A program made the position numbers and the translations under genes. 43,607 nucleotides of DNA. Source: an uncultured bacterium. GTDB lineage: Bacteria > Bacillota > Clostridia > Lachnospirales > Lachnospiraceae. The notes beneath the pieces are model-generated. The model ran no database searches. It worked only from the letters and a program-made list of their open reading frames with translations, and was not told where the DNA came from. Within the stretch, counting starts at the first letter, position 1; each line of letters opens with the position of its first letter. This document shows positions 6,761 to 15,009 of the stretch, piece after piece. The DNA lies in assembly GCA_947063875.1 (NCBI GenBank), contig CAMSTY010000028.1, positions 1 through 43,607 on the forward strand, read 5' to 3'.

Positions 6761-9151
6761 ATGAACCAGAAATCATTACAAACATTAGAATATCATAAAA
6801 TCATTGCCCAGCTGGCAGAGTATGCCACCTCACCGCCCGGCAAGCTGCTTTGCAGTAAGCTTCAACCCTCCTCCGACTACGAGGAAATCATACAGGCGCA
6901 GAAGGAAACCAGCGATGCCCTTAACCGGGTCCGCCTGAAAGGCAACCTGTCTTTTGCCGGCGTACGCGACATCCGGGATTCTTTCAAACGCTTAGATATC
7001 GGCAGCGCCTTAAGCATTCCGGAACTGCTTTCTGCCAGTTCGCTTCTGACAGTCTCTGCACGCGCGAAAGCCTATGGTCGCCATGAGGAGTCGGATGAGA
7101 CAGAAGACGATTCCCTTGATGAGATGTTCCGCAGTTTGGAGCCTTTGACTCCGGTCAACAATGAGATCAAACGCTGCATCCTCTCCGAAGAGGAAATCAG
7201 CGATGATGCAAGTCCCGGCCTCCACCGGGTCCGGCGTTCCATAAAAGGCATTAACGACCGGATTCATGCCCAGCTAAACAGCATTTTAAATTCCAGCCGC
7301 AGTTACCTACAGGACGCTGTGATTACCATGCGGGACGGCCGGTACTGCCTGCCTGTCCGTGCAGAGTATAAGAATCAGGTATCCGGCATGATTCATGATC
7401 AGTCCGCCACCGGGTCTACTCTGTTTGTGGAACCTATGGCCATCATTCAGCTGAACAATGAACTTCGCACATTGGAGATTCAGGAAAACAAAGAAATCGA
7501 GGCAGTCCTGGCAGACCTTAGCAATCAGCTTGCCCCCTACACGGAAAGCCTGTCTCTGAATCTGGAAATCCTTGCACAATTAGATTTCATTTTTGCCAAA
7601 GCAGCTTTATCCCGTCATTACAAGTGCAGTGAACCCCGATTTAACCGGGATGGGCAGATCCATATCAAAGATGGACGCCATCCCCTTCTGGAGCCTCAGA
7701 AAGTCGTTCCTATCACCGTATGGTTAGGCGATACCTTTGATCTGCTGATTGTCACCGGCCCCAACACCGGCGGCAAAACGGTTTCTCTTAAAACCGTCGG
7801 ACTATTTACCTTAATGGGGCAATCCGGACTTCATATCCCGGCCTTTGAAGGCTCCCGGCTTGCGGTATTTGAAGAAGTATTTGCAGATATCGGAGATGAA
7901 CAAAGCATTGAACAGAGCCTGAGTACTTTTTCCGCCCATATGACGAATATTGTAGATATCCTTTCCAAAGCCGACAGCCGGTCATTGTGCCTTTTTGATG
8001 AGTTGGGCGCCGGCACAGATCCCACGGAGGGCGCCGCCCTGGCCATGGCCATCCTGAATTTTCTGCACAGCATGAAATGCCGGACCATGGCTACTACCCA
8101 TTACAGCGAACTGAAGGTATATGCCCTTGGCACCGCTGGTGTGGAAAATGCCTGCTGCGAGTTTGATGTGCAGACTCTTCGCCCTACCTACCGGCTGTTA
8201 ATCGGTATTCCCGGCAAAAGCAATGCGTTTGCCATTTCCCAGAAGCTGGGGTTGCCGGACTATATTATCCACGACGCCAAAAGCCGGATCGAATCGGAGG
8301 ACGAGGCCTTTGAGGATATCATCAGCCGTCTGGAAGAGAGCCGCGTTACAATCGAAAAAGAAAGAGAAGAGATCCAGTCTTATAAAGATGAAGTGACCCG
8401 CCTGAAAACCCGGTTGGAGCAAAAGGAAGAACGGTTTGATGAACAAAAAGATAAAATGATCCGTTCTGCCCGCGAAGAAGCGCATCGGATTCTACGGGAC
8501 GCCAAGGAAACTGCCGACCGCAGCATCAAAAATATCAACAAGCTTGCCGCTGCCTCCGGTGTGGATACCCGCGCATTAGAAGCTGAGCGCACCAAGATCC
8601 GGGAGAATCTGAAAAAAGTAGAAGGCGGACTTTCCATCAAGCAGGAACCCCGGCCACGCAAGGCGATTAACCCCAAGACCCTGCGCGTCGGTGACAGTGT
8701 GAAAGTCCTGTCGCTGAATCTTAAAGGCACTATCAGCACCCTTCCGGATGCCAAAGGCAATTTATTTGTCCAGATGGGCATCCTTCGCTCTCAGGTAAAC
8801 CTAAACGACCTGGAGCTGATTCAGGAGAATTCGGTCAGCGGCCCGGGCCTTAACGGCCGCCGCAAAGGCTCCGGAAGCAGCAATATCAAAATGTCCAAGT
8901 CTGTCTCCGTCTCCCCGGAGATTAATCTCCTTGGCATGACAGTGGATGAAGCCATTCCGCAATTGGACAAATATCTCGACGATGCCTATATCGCCCATCT
9001 GCAGCAAGTCCGGGTGGTGCATGGGAAAGGTACCGGCGCCCTGCGCAACGGCATTCATAAACACTTAAAGCGGGTAAAAACCATAAAAGAGTTTCATTTG
9101 GGAGAATTCGGCGAGGGAGACGCCGGAGTTACTATCGTTATATTTAAGTGA
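6761..9151 (+). CDS. mutS2: MutS2 family ATPase/endonuclease with Smr domain
   Basis: 796 residues, the usual length. It has the MutS core and clamp region, Walker A TGPNTGGKTVSLKT (about 331-344), Walker B LCLFDELGAGTDP (about 407-419), a long coiled-coil insert (about 520-640) and a C-terminal Smr nuclease domain (about 720-796; INLLGMTVDEA, VRVVHGKGTGALR). Unlike MutS it lacks the mismatch-recognition N-terminal domain. MutS2 suppresses recombination in some bacteria; in Bacillus it acts on collided ribosomes (also named RqcU), so the role may be ribosome rescue rather than DNA repair. The start ATG follows GAGGAAAA. The response-regulator gene begins 62 bp downstream. Confidence 0.95.
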   Translation: MNQKSLQTLEYHKIIAQLAEYATSPPGKLLCSKLQPSSDYEEIIQAQKETSDALNRVRLKGNLSFAGVRDIRDSFKRLDIGSALSIPELLSASSLLTVSARAKAYGRHEESDETEDDSLDEMFRSLEPLTPVNNEIKRCILSEEEISDDASPGLHRVRRSIKGINDRIHAQLNSILNSSRSYLQDAVITMRDGRYCLPVRAEYKNQVSGMIHDQSATGSTLFVEPMAIIQLNNELRTLEIQENKEIEAVLADLSNQLAPYTESLSLNLEILAQLDFIFAKAALSRHYKCSEPRFNRDGQIHIKDGRHPLLEPQKVVPITVWLGDTFDLLIVTGPNTGGKTVSLKTVGLFTLMGQSGLHIPAFEGSRLAVFEEVFADIGDEQSIEQSLSTFSAHMTNIVDILSKADSRSLCLFDELGAGTDPTEGAALAMAILNFLHSMKCRTMATTHYSELKVYALGTAGVENACCEFDVQTLRPTYRLLIGIPGKSNAFAISQKLGLPDYIIHDAKSRIESEDEAFEDIISRLEESRVTIEKEREEIQSYKDEVTRLKTRLEQKEERFDEQKDKMIRSAREEAHRILRDAKETADRSIKNINKLAAASGVDTRALEAERTKIRENLKKVEGGLSIKQEPRPRKAINPKTLRVGDSVKVLSLNLKGTISTLPDAKGNLFVQMGILRSQVNLNDLELIQENSVSGPGLNGRRKGSGSSNIKMSKSVSVSPEINLLGMTVDEAIPQLDKYLDDAYIAHLQQVRVVHGKGTGALRNGIHKHLKRVKTIKEFHLGEFGEGDAGVTIVIFK

Positions 9152-9213
9152 TATAATTCGTTGTTTTATGTTTGTATTTTGAAATTACAACAAAAAGGAG
9201 GACAACAATACTC

Positions 9214-9924
9214 ATGGCTGAAAAGCAACGGATTTTAATTGTGGATGATGATGAAAATATCGCAGAACTGATTTCTCTTTATCTTATCAAAGAATGTTAT
9301 GAGACGGCAATCGTTCATGACGGAGAAGCGGCTCTTCGGATATTCTCGGATTTTAAACCGCACCTGATTCTGCTGGATTTGATGCTTCCTGGCATTGACG
9401 GCTATCAGGTCTGCCGGGAACTTCGCACCTCCTCCCAGGTCCCGATTATCATGCTCAGCGCCAAGGGCGAGATTTTTGATAAAGTATTAGGGTTGGAACT
9501 GGGGGCCGATGACTATATCATCAAGCCTTTCGATTCCAAAGAACTGGTCGCCAGGGTCAAAGCCGTACTGCGGCGTTATCATGCCGTACCGGCAGCCGCT
9601 GCCTCTTCATCCGAACAGCAAGGCGATTATGTAGAATATCCGGACCTGATTGTCAATCTGACGAATTACTCCGTAACCTACCGCGGCCACTCTGTTGAAA
9701 TGCCGCCCAAAGAACTGGAACTTTTATATTTCCTGGCCTCTTCTCCCAATCAGGTGTTTACCAGGGAGCAGCTTTTAGATCATATTTGGGGTTATGAATA
9801 TATCGGAGACACCCGCACGGTAGATGTGCATATCAAGCGGCTGCGTGCCAAGATCAAAGACCATGCCAGCTGGGCGCTGGCTACTGTATGGGGAATCGGA
9901 TATAAGTTTGAGGTAAAACGCTAG
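9214..9924 (+). CDS. OmpR/PhoB-family response regulator
   Basis: 236 residues. The N-terminal receiver has the acidic pocket DDDEN, the phospho-acceptor Asp in LILLDLMLPG (about residue 55), a Ser in MLSAKG and the lysine in IIKPFD. The C-terminal winged helix (about 140-235; ELELLYFLASSPNQVFTREQLLDHIWG and RTVDVHIKRLRAKI) binds DNA. ATG 9214 is chosen because AAAGGAGG lies 12 bases upstream; in-frame codons further 5' have no site. It follows mutS2 closely and may read from the same promoter. The likely partner kinase is the convergent gene at 9972-11378, an unusual tail-to-tail arrangement. Regulon unknown. Confidence 0.92.
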   Translation: MAEKQRILIVDDDENIAELISLYLIKECYETAIVHDGEAALRIFSDFKPHLILLDLMLPGIDGYQVCRELRTSSQVPIIMLSAKGEIFDKVLGLELGADDYIIKPFDSKELVARVKAVLRRYHAVPAAAASSSEQQGDYVEYPDLIVNLTNYSVTYRGHSVEMPPKELELLYFLASSPNQVFTREQLLDHIWGYEYIGDTRTVDVHIKRLRAKIKDHASWALATVWGIGYKFEVKR

Positions 9925-9932
9925 CCAGCTTT

Positions 9933-9968
9933 ATCCGGCAGAACTCCTTTACATGGGTTCTGCCGGAT
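9933..9968. terminator. Terminator shared by response regulator and sensor kinase
   Basis: A perfect 12-bp stem, ATCCGGCAGAAC (9933-9944) and GTTCTGCCGGAT (9957-9968), followed by TTCTT on the plus strand and by AAAGC-rich sequence in reverse. It separates two genes that converge. Confidence 0.8.
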
Positions 9969-9971
9969 TTC

Positions 9972-11378
9972 TTATCCGTTCACCGCCCGCTGCAGCGAAA
10001 AAATAAACTCGGTTCCCACTCCCTCCGTGCTGACCACATCAATATTCTCTCCATGCGCCTGAATAATCTCCTTCACAATGGAAAGTCCTAATCCGGTCCC
10101 TTTTTTGTCCTTGCCGCGGGAAAGATCCGTCTTATAAAACCGTTCCCAGATCTTTTTCACACTGTCTTTCGGAATTCCGATTCCTGTATCCTTCACGGAG
10201 ACAAAAATCTTTTCATAACGTTCGGATGCCTGAATATAGATCGTCGAGTCGTGGTGGCTGAACTTAATGGCATTGTCAATCAGATTATAAAGAACCTGCT
10301 GAATCTTTCCCAGATCCGCATACACCATCTGGATACTATCAGAAAATGTCAGATCAAATATAATATTCTTCGCATCGCAGGTTCCCTCAAAAGATGCCAC
10401 GATATCCTTAATCACCCGGTTGATGTCAAAATTGCTGCGTGACAAATAACCTTTGCTGTCCAGGGAGTTCAGTGTCAGCATCCCCTGTGTCAGCTTATTC
10501 AGCCGCTCTGTCTCAGCGATAACCCGAGTCAGGTACTTCTCGTACATCTCCGGCGGAATCGTCCCGTCAATAATCGCCTCCAAATATCCTTTGATCGAAG
10601 TCAGGGGAGAACGGAAATCATGAGAAACATTGGCAATAAAAGTCCTTTGATATTCCTCCATCTTATTCAGTTCATCCGACATATAATTGAGCGTCGCTGC
10701 CAGATATCCCATTTCATCATGGGGTTTCAGATCAATCTGGTAACTCAGATTGCCCAGTGCATACTCGTTTGCCCCCTCTGTGATCTTCTTCAGGGGAAAA
10801 TACACCGTCTTTGTAAAAACCAGCAAAATAATCAGAGACAGTAAAAAAATGACCACCGCCGTAATATAGACAACATTCAAAGCCTGATTTGCCTCATCCT
10901 TGATCTGGTCAACCGGCAAATGGACCAACACATATCCATATGTATTATAATTTCCTATAATTGGTGCGGATACACTCACCACATCATAAGGAAACTGTCC
11001 ATAATAATTCCCGATACGGTAATAGCGATTCCCTGTATCCGTGGGATCAAACTCTTTAATCATCGTACCGGAACGGGCCGATTGATTGGAATCCACTACA
11101 ATGATTCCCTGTCGGTTCACCACCCAAATTTCCGTCTTCAAAAAAGACGCCATCATCTGAAGCTGCGGATATACCGTATTCAGTTCCTGTCGTTTTCCCT
11201 GATAAATACTGCTGTAAGAAGACGCAATCAGATTCGCCTCGTCATACATATTCTCTGTTTTTTCCTCCAGCAAATGACGGTACATCAGCCGGGAAGAAGC
11301 CACTGCGATCGTTACAAAACCCAATAATCCAAATATCAGGTAACCCAATATAAATTTGTAATAAAGAGAATGTTTCAT
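9972..11378 (-). CDS. Membrane sensor histidine kinase
   Basis: 468 residues with a transmembrane helix near 8-28, an extracellular sensor region of about 140 residues (single-Cache/PAS-like; IWVVNRQGIIVVDSNQ), a second helix (about 170-192), a HAMP linker, HisKA with phospho-acceptor His in NVSHDFRSPLTS, and HATPase_c (N box NLIDNAIKFS, G boxes DTGIGIP and GTGLGLSIV). It autophosphorylates and should pass phosphate to an OmpR-type regulator, most simply the convergent one at 9214. I chose ATG 11378 because AAAAGGAGT precedes it; the ATG at 11393 has no site. A promoter is predicted at 11429-11457. The signal sensed is unknown. Confidence 0.93.
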   Translation of the reverse strand: MKHSLYYKFILGYLIFGLLGFVTIAVASSRLMYRHLLEEKTENMYDEANLIASSYSSIYQGKRQELNTVYPQLQMMASFLKTEIWVVNRQGIIVVDSNQSARSGTMIKEFDPTDTGNRYYRIGNYYGQFPYDVVSVSAPIIGNYNTYGYVLVHLPVDQIKDEANQALNVVYITAVVIFLLSLIILLVFTKTVYFPLKKITEGANEYALGNLSYQIDLKPHDEMGYLAATLNYMSDELNKMEEYQRTFIANVSHDFRSPLTSIKGYLEAIIDGTIPPEMYEKYLTRVIAETERLNKLTQGMLTLNSLDSKGYLSRSNFDINRVIKDIVASFEGTCDAKNIIFDLTFSDSIQMVYADLGKIQQVLYNLIDNAIKFSHHDSTIYIQASERYEKIFVSVKDTGIGIPKDSVKKIWERFYKTDLSRGKDKKGTGLGLSIVKEIIQAHGENIDVVSTEGVGTEFIFSLQRAVNG

Positions 11379-11428
11379 AGGACTCCTTTTCAAAAAACAT
11401 TCTGTCAGCCACCATTTCCTACGCAGCT

Positions 11429-11457
11429 ATTATACATGATTCTCCCCGGATCGGCAA
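11429..11457 (-). promoter_or_regulatory. Predicted sigma-A promoter for the sensor kinase
   Basis: On the minus strand TTGCCG (11452-11457), 17 bases, then a perfect TATAAT (11429-11434), about 50 bp before the kinase start. The rest of the gap to cotJA (11458-11590) holds the weak sporulation-type sequence CATATCAT at 11563-11570, near the sigma-E -10 pattern. Confidence 0.5.
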
Positions 11458-11590
11458 TCCGGATTCCAACACATCTTTTCCTTTTTTAACAATAATCCCA
11501 CATTGTAATTTTCCCTCTTCTGTTCATAATGATAACGCAAACCTTTTACATGGCCAAGCTGCCATATCATCAACCGGAAAGGAGTATTCC

Positions 11591-11812
11591 ATGATGAGTT
11601 CTTGTGTATGTAAACCTGCCCCCAAGGGCTGCGGCTGCCACGAACAGCTTCCCGCTCCAGCTCCCGAAGCCGGACTGCATATTGCCATGGCAACCGTTCC
11701 CATGCAATGCTGGGAGACACCCTACGACCCTTCCGTCTCCTTGAGGCAAGGCACTATTTTCCCCTGTCTGGACAAACCCTTTTTTAAAATAGGAGGTGAT
11801 TTTCATGGCTGA
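11591..11812 (+). CDS. cotJA: Spore coat-associated protein CotJA
   Basis: 73 residues. The N-terminus is rich in Cys and Pro; the core MATVPMQCWETPYDPSVSL then RQGTIFPCLDKPF matches the CotJA pattern (Met-Ala-x-Val-Pro-x-Gln, and RQGTIFPxLDKPF). CotJA works with CotJB and CotJC in an inner spore-coat structure built in the mother cell. AAAGGAG lies eight bases before ATG 11591. The gene overlaps cotJB by eight bases, indicating coupled translation. In Bacillus the operon is sigma-E dependent; only a weak matching site is visible here (11563-11570). Confidence 0.88.
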   Translation: MMSSCVCKPAPKGCGCHEQLPAPAPEAGLHIAMATVPMQCWETPYDPSVSLRQGTIFPCLDKPFFKIGGDFHG

Positions 11813-12104
11813 ACGCACACAACTTCTGGAGCAGATCCAGCAGATCGGTTTCCAGATTGATGACCTGACTCTGTATCTGGATACCCATCCTCTGGACAGG
11901 GAAGCGCTGGATTCATTCACTCAGGCTAAAAACCAGCGTTACCAGCTGATGCAGGACTATGCCCGCGAGTTTGAACCACTGAACCTTTATTTAGTATGCC
12001 CGGATACCAACAATGAAACCGGGTCTTATTGCAAATATCCGGGACAGAAGCATTTTACCTGGTCGGACGGACCGCTGCCTTGGGATAATCAAGGAGGTGT
12101 ATAA
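11805..12104 (+). CDS. cotJB: Spore coat protein CotJB
   Basis: 99 residues. It shows the CotJB features: an N-terminal helix (LLEQIQQIGFQIDDLTLYLDTHP), then ALDSFTQAKNQRYQLMQDY, and a C-terminal region ending in WSDGPLPWDNQGGV. ATG 11805 is preceded by AGGAGGTG, which decides the start. It overlaps the end of cotJA and stops one base before cotJC, so the three form a tight operon. Confidence 0.88.
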   Translation: MAERTQLLEQIQQIGFQIDDLTLYLDTHPLDREALDSFTQAKNQRYQLMQDYAREFEPLNLYLVCPDTNNETGSYCKYPGQKHFTWSDGPLPWDNQGGV

Positions 12105-12105
12105 T

Positions 12106-12717
12106 ATGTGGACTTATGAAAAGAGACTGCAATTCCCAGTAAATATCAAAAAGACCTGTCCGAAAACGGCCTCGCTCATTATCAGCCAATTTGGCGGCCC
12201 TGACGGCGAACTGGCTGCTTCCATGCGTTATCTTTCCCAGCGCTACACCATGCCATGCAAGGAGGTCGCCGGACTTTTGACGGATATCGGCACGGAAGAA
12301 CTGGGACATTTGGAAATTGTCTGTGCCATGATCTTTCAGCTGACCAAAAATATGAAACCAGAAGATGCCAAAACTGCCGGCTTCGATGCCTATTATATTG
12401 ACCATACCTCTGCTCTTTGGCCCAATGCCGCTGCCGGTGTCCCCTTTAATGCGTGTGAATTCCAGTCTAAAGGAGATGCCGTCACGGATCTGTTTGAAGA
12501 TCTTGCCGCAGAGCAGAAGGCACGGACCACCTATGAAAACCTGATCCGCATTATCGATGACCCGGATGTCCTGGCCCCTCTGAAATTCCTTCGTGAGCGG
12601 GAGGTTGTGCATTTCCAGCGGTTCGGGGAGGCGTTAGAAAAAACAAAATTGAAATTGGATGAGAAAAACTTCTATTATTTCAATCCGGAATTTGATAAGC
12701 AATTCGCAAAGGCATAA
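12106..12717 (+). CDS. cotJC: Spore coat protein CotJC, manganese-catalase family
   Basis: 203 residues of a four-helix ferritin-like fold. Conserved Glu and His ligands appear in TEELGHLEIV, AAEQKARTTYE and REREVVHFQRFGEAL, as in dimanganese catalases, so a peroxide-decomposing or structural coat role is likely. The start follows AAGGAGGTG. It is the last gene of the cotJ operon and is followed by a terminator at 12732-12775. Confidence 0.92.
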   Translation: MWTYEKRLQFPVNIKKTCPKTASLIISQFGGPDGELAASMRYLSQRYTMPCKEVAGLLTDIGTEELGHLEIVCAMIFQLTKNMKPEDAKTAGFDAYYIDHTSALWPNAAAGVPFNACEFQSKGDAVTDLFEDLAAEQKARTTYENLIRIIDDPDVLAPLKFLREREVVHFQRFGEALEKTKLKLDEKNFYYFNPEFDKQFAKA

Positions 12718-12731
12718 TATTGCCCTTATAA

Positions 12732-12775
12732 AAAGGGTTGTCAGGAATGAATCCTTTCACTCCCGACAACCCTTT
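12732..12775. terminator. Terminator after cotJC, shared with the convergent FecR-domain gene
   Basis: AAAGGGTTGTC (12732-12742) pairs exactly with GACAACCCTTT (12765-12775). An ATTT tail follows on the plus strand and TATAAGGG on the other. The minus-strand gene ends three bases beyond it. Confidence 0.75.
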
Positions 12776-12777
12776 AT

Positions 12778-14928
12778 TTAATACCGCTTTAACGCTGCTG
12801 CCAGTTCAACATCAAAACTGCCTGCCGCCCCGGCAGCGATCTCGTACTTATCAAAACCGACACGGACGCGCCCATTGGATACATAAAAATCGAACTGATC
12901 CGCACTGTAATCCTCAATGCTGCCCGACCATATCATACTTTCGTTATCGCCAAGATCCGCCCGCAGCGCATCCTGGACCAGCTTTCGGATCTCTTCTTCC
13001 GACCCGTCAATCAGATCCGTAATCTTCAATTGCTCTCCGGTCTCGGGATCAAACACAAAGTTCTTGTCACCGTAATTCGTAGTACCTCCGGCAAACCAGA
13101 AATATCCCATATGTACGCTTACAATCTGAGCAGTTTCCGCCGTAATCTCTGCACTCCAGGTTAGGCTATAAGTAATATCCGGATTCGGATTAACCGGGTT
13201 TGCCGCATACTCTACCATCAATTTCATTGTCTCATCCGTGTTGAAAAAATCCTGCTCCATATCCCGGAAAAAACGGTTTATCTTCTGATATCCTGCTGTT
13301 TTTTCTTCAAACACAGGAATCTCATGATAGATTTCCAGCGGGTATCCCTGTGGGTCCACATCGACATGCCGGATACGGGTCGCCGGGTCATAAGATACTG
13401 TCGTACGGTAATCCGATGCCGGAGAATCCTCATAAGAAATACTCTCCGAAATTCCATCCGAAATCCCTTCCGGCTCCTCCGGCCGGGCCTCTTCTCCTCC
13501 GTCTGCCCAGGAATCCAGCAGCGTCAGCATATCCTCTGCCGGGCCCAGGCCCCACACGCGGCTGGATATATCCGTCCCATGATCATATCCGGCCAGAGAC
13601 TGCCCGCCGTCCCACTGCATACGCCAGTTGTCATACTCCGCTTCCGTCACCTCTCTCTGGTCAACCAAAAAGCGGATATTCCATCCATTATTCGCCCATT
13701 CCCATTCTGAACTGCCGATAGTGCTTGGTGTGGTAGAAATACTTCCGTTTCCCAGCACATACGCATTCGCAAGGTAATTCGGGTCTCCTCCGCTGCTTCC
13801 TCCTTCCAGCAGATGCCCCGGATAAAGCTTCACGGTTTGCCATCCGCTGGGCGCCCCCGCAAACTCCACTGCCCTTCCGTCTAGGTACTGCCAGATCCCC
13901 CAGCAGGAGCAATAAGCGAATTCCGCTCCGTCTTCACGAGCCTCATATCCTCTCAGATTGTATACGGCCCCGCCGCCAGCCATCAGCGCGACATTCCCGC
14001 CCCCGGTATCCACCAGTGCGGCATAGTGGTTCAAAGACCGGATCTCATCGACAACAGAAGGAATTTGTTGGCTCAGATCTTCGTAGGACTTTCTCAGTTC
14101 ATCTATCTCCTGGCGGATCACCTCAGCATATGCCGACGCCTGCTGCGATGTCATCCGGCACTGGCTCCGGTCGCCGTAATAAACGATATTTTCCGGCACG
14201 ACCCGCACCGCGTCCTCCGCTTCCGAATCCTCCCATACATCCAGTCCGGAATCCTCTAAAATCCTCTCATATAATTCTTCATCATCTTCCAGTTCCTCCA
14301 TCACAAAATCCGGAATCTGGTCAACGGCAATCTCCTCCACGGCGATATCTGCCTCGCCTCCGGAGATCGTCATCTCCGCCATCTCGCCTGCCGAAACAGA
14401 GGTGGTCATTCCTCTCACCGAATCCTGGCTGGGAATGGAACATTTTACCTTGCCCTCCAAGATATAAACCCGCATCCGTGAGTCGTCCTCCACCTCTACC
14501 CAGCCGCAGGTCCCCCGGATTCCCACCACCATGGAGGAAGAACGGATATCCAATGTCTCGTTATCCTCCAATGGCTCGGTTATATTAAAAAACAGGTTTC
14601 CGGAATTCACGATAATTTCCAGTTTATCCCGTTTCTTTTGAATCTCTACCTCGCTCCTGGCATCTACCTTCGTCAGCTTTACACGATCCAGGTCGATCCA
14701 GGCATAACTCTCCTTCCTGGTGCCTACAAGATAGCCGCTGTACAGGTTCATCTCCTCTTCTGGCGTCACAGTCTTTCCCTTGCTGTCCTCTACCGCTACC
14801 TCACCTTCGGTTTTTCTAAGCTTCATGCTTGCAGCCTGGGTTTTCCCACCGCAGGACATCGTTGTGCTGGATATGGTGATGACAAGCAGCAGGGCCAGCA
14901 TTCGGCGGAACGAGAGTTTCTGTCTCAT
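12778..14928 (-). CDS. Secreted FecR-domain protein with RsiV-like C-terminal domain
   Basis: 716 residues. A signal peptide (about 1-25; positive start, hydrophobic core, TTMSC, perhaps a degenerate lipobox) is followed by a FecR-type beta domain (about 35-190; LYSGYLVGTRKESYAWIDL, SSSMVVGIRGTCGWVEV). Then come an acidic helical linker, a glycine-rich middle part with aromatic motifs, and a C-terminal region (about 530-716) resembling the extracellular DUF4163/DUF3298 domains of anti-sigma factor RsiV. It has no cytoplasmic anti-sigma part and no sigma factor neighbour, so a signalling role is doubtful; it may bind polymers at the cell surface. RBS GAGGAAA before ATG 14928. It lies 81 bp downstream of clpB. 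Confidence 0.65.
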   Translation of the reverse strand: MRQKLSFRRMLALLLVITISSTTMSCGGKTQAASMKLRKTEGEVAVEDSKGKTVTPEEEMNLYSGYLVGTRKESYAWIDLDRVKLTKVDARSEVEIQKKRDKLEIIVNSGNLFFNITEPLEDNETLDIRSSSMVVGIRGTCGWVEVEDDSRMRVYILEGKVKCSIPSQDSVRGMTTSVSAGEMAEMTISGGEADIAVEEIAVDQIPDFVMEELEDDEELYERILEDSGLDVWEDSEAEDAVRVVPENIVYYGDRSQCRMTSQQASAYAEVIRQEIDELRKSYEDLSQQIPSVVDEIRSLNHYAALVDTGGGNVALMAGGGAVYNLRGYEAREDGAEFAYCSCWGIWQYLDGRAVEFAGAPSGWQTVKLYPGHLLEGGSSGGDPNYLANAYVLGNGSISTTPSTIGSSEWEWANNGWNIRFLVDQREVTEAEYDNWRMQWDGGQSLAGYDHGTDISSRVWGLGPAEDMLTLLDSWADGGEEARPEEPEGISDGISESISYEDSPASDYRTTVSYDPATRIRHVDVDPQGYPLEIYHEIPVFEEKTAGYQKINRFFRDMEQDFFNTDETMKLMVEYAANPVNPNPDITYSLTWSAEITAETAQIVSVHMGYFWFAGGTTNYGDKNFVFDPETGEQLKITDLIDGSEEEIRKLVQDALRADLGDNESMIWSGSIEDYSADQFDFYVSNGRVRVGFDKYEIAAGAAGSFDVELAAALKRY

Positions 14929-15009
14929 AATATTTCCTCGTTTTCTTAAGTTTATTTATTATTTTATATTCTACTACATTTTCCTCCTTTTTACCATGGC
15001 AAATTGCCG

